Shown here piece after piece: positions 5,665-8,397 of a stretch of DNA of 8,397 nt. Source of the DNA: an uncultured Mycoplasmatota bacterium (lineage in GTDB: Bacteria > Bacillota_I > Bacilli_A > RF39 > UBA660); assembly GCA_900553855.1 (NCBI GenBank), contig USFG01000021.1:1-8397 (forward strand). Direction: 5' to 3'. Made by a program: the position numbers and the translations under genes. Numbering within the stretch: position 1 is the first letter of the stretch; each line of letters starts with the position of its first letter. The notes beneath the pieces were generated by a model that was given only the letters and a program-made list of their open reading frames with translations, was not told the origin of the DNA and ran no database searches.

Positions 5665-5682
5665 ACTAAAAGTGTACCATGC
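5561..5682 (-). ncRNA. Candidate small structured RNA from repeat copy C
   Basis: Read on the minus strand this would be a transcript of about 120 bases. A possible promoter precedes it: TTTACA (5718-5713), an 18-bp spacer, and TATAAA (5694-5689), with a start near 5682. It contains the GTAGT/ACTAC and GGTTG/CAACC hairpins and ends in ACGTCA/TGACGT plus a seven-T run (5568-5562), a textbook terminator. The stem sequences are kept in copy A, while the spacer between the hairpins varies, which fits selection on structure. Promoter matches arise easily in such A+T-rich DNA, so transcription is unproven. I do not recognise a known RNA family. Confidence 0.35.
5562..5583 (-). terminator. Intrinsic terminator in repeat C
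   Basis: ACGTCA (5583-5578) and TGACGT (5573-5568) form a perfect 6-bp stem with a 4-base loop, followed by seven T residues on the minus strand. There is no minus-strand gene immediately upstream to terminate, only the rest of the repeat, which is why a small RNA is suggested. Copy B has the same hairpin at 1566-1582 with one extra loop base. Confidence 0.7.
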
Positions 5683-5739
5683 TCTTTATTTATATTTTCT
5701 AATTAAAGGAATTGTAAATCTATAATTTATTTCCAACAG

Positions 5740-6008
5740 TAGGATATACATTTAAAAATATTGGATGAATCTTGGATGTTTTAATTTAGTAATAAAATTT
5801 ACCAAAATGATGGTATAATTATATATAGAAGTGACAGATAAATAGTAATTTGTTGTATCATAATGAATGAAGAAAAAAATGACATGATAAAATTGTAAAA
5901 CTGGTTTTCTGACCAACAAGGACCTGGAAAAACAGTAAAGATTTAATATATAACTTCTTTTGATGAAAAACATAAATGTATATTTTTTAAATATAAGAAA
6001 ATATAAAC
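5740..6008 (+). pseudogene. Decayed relative of the unknown ORF at 1231-1431
   Basis: From GGATATAC (about 5744) to about 5900 the DNA follows the 1231-1431 ORF. Read from TTG at 5761, the frame gives LDESWMF, a stop, FSNKIYQNDG, then SDR, a stop, IVICC, then NEEKNDMIKL, a stop, NWFSDQQGPGKTVKI, a stop, and TSFDEKHKCIFF. All four internal stops are TAA. At the first, the other copy has CAA (Gln) after LDESWIF, a single C-to-T change; at the second it has TAT (Tyr). This pattern suggests a once longer gene that decayed by point mutation. It extends past the point where the 1231 copy ends, which supports truncation of that copy. I do not recognise the ancestral family. The stretch lies upstream of the ATPase and may now act only as its leader region. 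Confidence 0.45.
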
Positions 6009-6098
6009 AGAAAATAAGAATTAAGTTGTAAAATAAAGATTATATGATACAGAACATGTATTCGAGATTCAGAAATGTAGGTAAAAAGGAGCAATATA
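5946..6098 (+). other. Upstream region of the ATPase gene; no confident promoter
   Basis: This A+T-rich stretch holds the end of the pseudogene and the ATPase leader. A possible -10 TATGAT (6043-6048) has no acceptable -35 at 17 bp; an extended -10 TGGTATAAT lies further upstream at 5811-5819 within the pseudogene. I see no riboswitch signature such as yybP-ykoY or M-box, although these often precede P-type ATPases. The only clear signal is AAGGAG at 6086-6091. Confidence 0.35.
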
Positions 6099-8397
6099 AT
6101 GTATTCTAAAAATGAAGAGGAAATATTTAAAATTTTAAATAGTAATATTGACGGATTAGATAGTAAAGAAACTGAGAAAAGATTAAAAGATTATGGTCAA
6201 AATATTATTCTAAATAAAAAGAAAAAAGTTTGGATTTTAAGATTTTTAAAACAATTTAATGATACTATGATCATCATATTATTAGTAGTTGCACTACTTT
6301 TATATTTTTATGGATATTTTTATTCTCACGAGTATACTGATACTATTGTCATACTTTTTGTAGTTTTTATAAATGCTATTGTTGGATTTATACAAGAAGA
6401 AAAAGCTGCTTTAGTATTAAAAGATTTAAAAAAATATGAAACTAGCACTTGTAAAGTTAAAAGAGATGATAAAATAATAGTAATAAACACTAAAGAATTA
6501 GTTCCGGGAGATATAATATATTTAGAATCCGGAGAAACTGTACCTGCTGATATTAGAATACTTTCATGTGAAAGTTTAAAAGTTGATGAATCAGCGTTAA
6601 CTGGAGAAAGTGTTCCAGTTCAAAAAAGTTCAGATGTTTTAAAAAATAACTTAATTCTTCAAGAACAAAAAAATATGTTATTTTTAGGAACGAGCATTAC
6701 CAATGGAAAATGCACTGGTATAGTTGTAAGCACTGGAAAATATAGTGAGTTAGGTAAAATTGCATTATCATTAAATGAAATTGATAGAATAGAAACTCCG
6801 TTGCAATTAAAGATAAAAGAACTATCTAAAAAAATAACATTAATAGTATTTATTATTTTAATCTTTATCTTTATTTTAGCACTGATTAATAAATATACGA
6901 TATTAGAAATTATAATGCTATGCTCATCACTTGCAGTGGCTGCTATTCCAGAAGGATTGCCAACTGTAATTACAATAACATTATCCGTTGGAATATCTAA
7001 CTTAGCAAAGAAGAAAACAGTAGTAAAACAAATGCAAGCTGTAGAAACACTTGGAGCAATAGATATTATTTGTTCTGATAAGACAGGTACTATAACGCAA
7101 AATAAAATGACTGTTAAAGAAGAATATGTAATAGATGAAAATATGCTTAATTATATATGTGCTCTTTGTAATGATGGCCTTATTTATGAAGATAAATATG
7201 TAGGTGATCCTACAGAAACTTGTTTATATGAATATCTATATAATAAAAAAATCGATTCTCTTAAATTGAGAAAAAAATGCGAGAGAATATTAGATATACC
7301 TTTTGATAGTGATAGAAAGATGTTTACTACTTTAAATAAAATTGATAATGATGTATATGTATTATGCAAAGGTAGTATGGATTCTTTAATTGAAAAAGTA
7401 AATCTATCTAAGATTGAAAAACAAGAGATTTTAGATAAAGTTAAGAATTTTTCTAAAAATGCTTTAAGAATTTTAGGGTTTGCTTATAAAAAGTTAGATT
7501 ATATACCAAAAGATATTAAAGAATTAGAAAAAGAGGAAAATGATTTATCTTTTGCTGGTATTTTAGGAATGATAGATCCACCAAGGGAAAGTGTTAAGAA
7601 AAGCGTTGAACTATGTAAAAATGCTGGTATTAGACCTATTATGATTACAGGGGATTCTATAGATACAGCAACAGCTATTGCCAAAAATGTTGGAATTATA
7701 GATAATGACAACGAAGCAATACTCGGAAGTGAACTTGATAAATATAATGATAAAGAACTAAAAGATATTGTGAAAAAGTATTCAGTATTTGCAAGAGTTA
7801 ATCCGTCTCACAAGGAAAGAATTGTTTTTGCACTTCAAAATAGTGGAAAAATAGTAGCAATGACTGGAGATGGAGTAAATGATGCTCCTGCTATTAAAGA
7901 TGCTCATGTTGGTGTTGGAATGGGTATTACTGGTACTGATGTTACAAAGTCTGCATCAGACATAGTTTTAATGGACGATTCTTTTTCAACAATAGTTGTA
8001 GCAGTTGAAGAAGGAAGAAGAATATATAATAACATTAGAAATAATATAGTGTTTTCATTATCAAGTAATTTTGCAGAAATATTTACTATTATTATAGGAC
8101 TACTTACTAAAACAACAATTTTATTACCAATTTATATTTTATTTATTGATTTGGTAACTGATTCTATTCCTAGTATATGTTTATCTTTTGAAAAGAGTGA
8201 AGATAGCATAATGAATAAAAAACCAAGAGGCATTAGTAAACCATTATTTACACCATTTATAAAATCATGTATCGCATCTTCAGCTATCATTGAAACTATA
8301 TTTGTAGTTCTTACTTACTTTATTAGTTTAAAAATGTATGGGCAAGAAACAGCTATGTCTTTAGCACTTCTTTCAATGGTAGTACAGGAGATAGTTT
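6099..8397 (+). CDS. Cation-transporting P-type ATPase (P2 group, Ca2+-ATPase-like), 3' end missing
   Basis: This is an integral membrane pump that uses ATP, through a phospho-aspartate, to move cations across the cytoplasmic membrane. The frame is open to the window edge (766 codons, of roughly 850-900 expected). All core motifs are present: TGES (168-171) in the actuator domain, PEGLP (284-288) in M4, CSDKTGT with the phosphorylated D327, a KGS nucleotide-binding motif, and TGDGVND (589-595). M5 has SSNFAEI with N657 and E660; M6 has FIDLVTDSIPS with D684, T687 and D688. SERCA-type pumps have Asn where D684 stands, while Na,K-ATPase has Asp, and the following SFEKSEDSIMNKKPR also recalls that group. 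The ion is therefore left open, with Ca2+ the default guess. The ATG at 6099 has AAGGAG 7 bases upstream. M7 and part of M8 are seen; the rest lies beyond the window. It is not evidently in an operon with the genes upstream. Confidence 0.95.
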   Translation, partial: MYSKNEEEIFKILNSNIDGLDSKETEKRLKDYGQNIILNKKKKVWILRFLKQFNDTMIIILLVVALLLYFYGYFYSHEYTDTIVILFVVFINAIVGFIQEEKAALVLKDLKKYETSTCKVKRDDKIIVINTKELVPGDIIYLESGETVPADIRILSCESLKVDESALTGESVPVQKSSDVLKNNLILQEQKNMLFLGTSITNGKCTGIVVSTGKYSELGKIALSLNEIDRIETPLQLKIKELSKKITLIVFIILIFIFILALINKYTILEIIMLCSSLAVAAIPEGLPTVITITLSVGISNLAKKKTVVKQMQAVETLGAIDIICSDKTGTITQNKMTVKEEYVIDENMLNYICALCNDGLIYEDKYVGDPTETCLYEYLYNKKIDSLKLRKKCERILDIPFDSDRKMFTTLNKIDNDVYVLCKGSMDSLIEKVNLSKIEKQEILDKVKNFSKNALRILGFAYKKLDYIPKDIKELEKEENDLSFAGILGMIDPPRESVKKSVELCKNAGIRPIMITGDSIDTATAIAKNVGIIDNDNEAILGSELDKYNDKELKDIVKKYSVFARVNPSHKERIVFALQNSGKIVAMTGDGVNDAPAIKDAHVGVGMGITGTDVTKSASDIVLMDDSFSTIVVAVEEGRRIYNNIRNNIVFSLSSNFAEIFTIIIGLLTKTTILLPIYILFIDLVTDSIPSICLSFEKSEDSIMNKKPRGISKPLFTPFIKSCIASSAIIETIFVVLTYFISLKMYGQETAMSLALLSMVVQEIV

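Noticed and set aside
5920..5934. Walker A-like QGPGKT in the pseudogene
   Set aside because: The spacing does not fit GxxxxGK[ST], and the frame is broken by stops on both sides.
5752..5973. 73-codon open frame on the minus strand
   Set aside because: It is antisense to the decayed copy of the unknown ORF, has no recognisable motif and no convincing ribosome binding site.
7184..7711. Two minus-strand open frames (7184-7369 and 7499-7711)
   Set aside because: Both are shadows within the P-type ATPase gene, whose plus-strand motifs are unambiguous.
1..8397. CRISPR array or complete insertion sequence
   Set aside because: The three repeat copies are far apart, long and not regularly spaced, and no transposase, recombinase or Cas gene is present.

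Overview
This window comes from a strongly A+T-rich bacterial genome, most likely a low-G+C Firmicute (Bacilli or Clostridia-like). AGA dominates arginine codons, ribosome binding sites are purine-rich (AAGGAG, GGAGG), promoters look like sigma-A type (several with extended -10 TGnTATAAT), and intrinsic terminators are typical. TGA ends the Fic gene and tryptophan is encoded by TGG, so the code is standard and Mycoplasma or Spiroplasma are unlikely. I cannot name a species.

Layout. Positions 1-70 are the right part of a repeat element (copy A). A Fic-family gene follows (162-1130, GTG start) behind a promoter that carries a perfect 12-bp tandem repeat. A small ORF of unknown function follows (1231-1431), then repeat copy B (about 1403-1624). 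On the minus strand, 2927-1680 encodes a protein with an N-terminal Schlafen/AlbA_2 domain. It is divergent from an HD-domain protein on the plus strand (3102-4697), which has a degenerate second HD-like half and a nucleotidyltransferase-like tail. The HD gene converges on a small kinase-fold-like gene (5290-4739, minus) and shares a bidirectional terminator with it. Repeat copy C follows (about 5399-5664), then a decayed relative of the 1231-1431 ORF (about 5740-6008). A cation P-type ATPase gene starts at 6099 and runs off the window.

How the parts relate. The three-gene block AlbA_2 / HD / kinase-like lies between two directly oriented repeats (B and C), and the Fic gene lies between A and B. 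The unknown ORF adjoins B upstream and, as a pseudogene, C downstream. This suggests an accessory locus where short repeats separate interchangeable modules and the housekeeping-like ATPase forms one flank. Fic, AlbA_2-Schlafen and YfbR-like HD proteins all occur in regulatory, toxin-antitoxin or phage-defence settings, so an accessory or defence island is a reasonable inference, but it is not shown by the sequence. The repeat itself is the most unusual object: it holds conserved hairpins and, on the minus strand, ends in a clean intrinsic terminator, so it could be a small structured RNA, a non-autonomous mobile element, or both.
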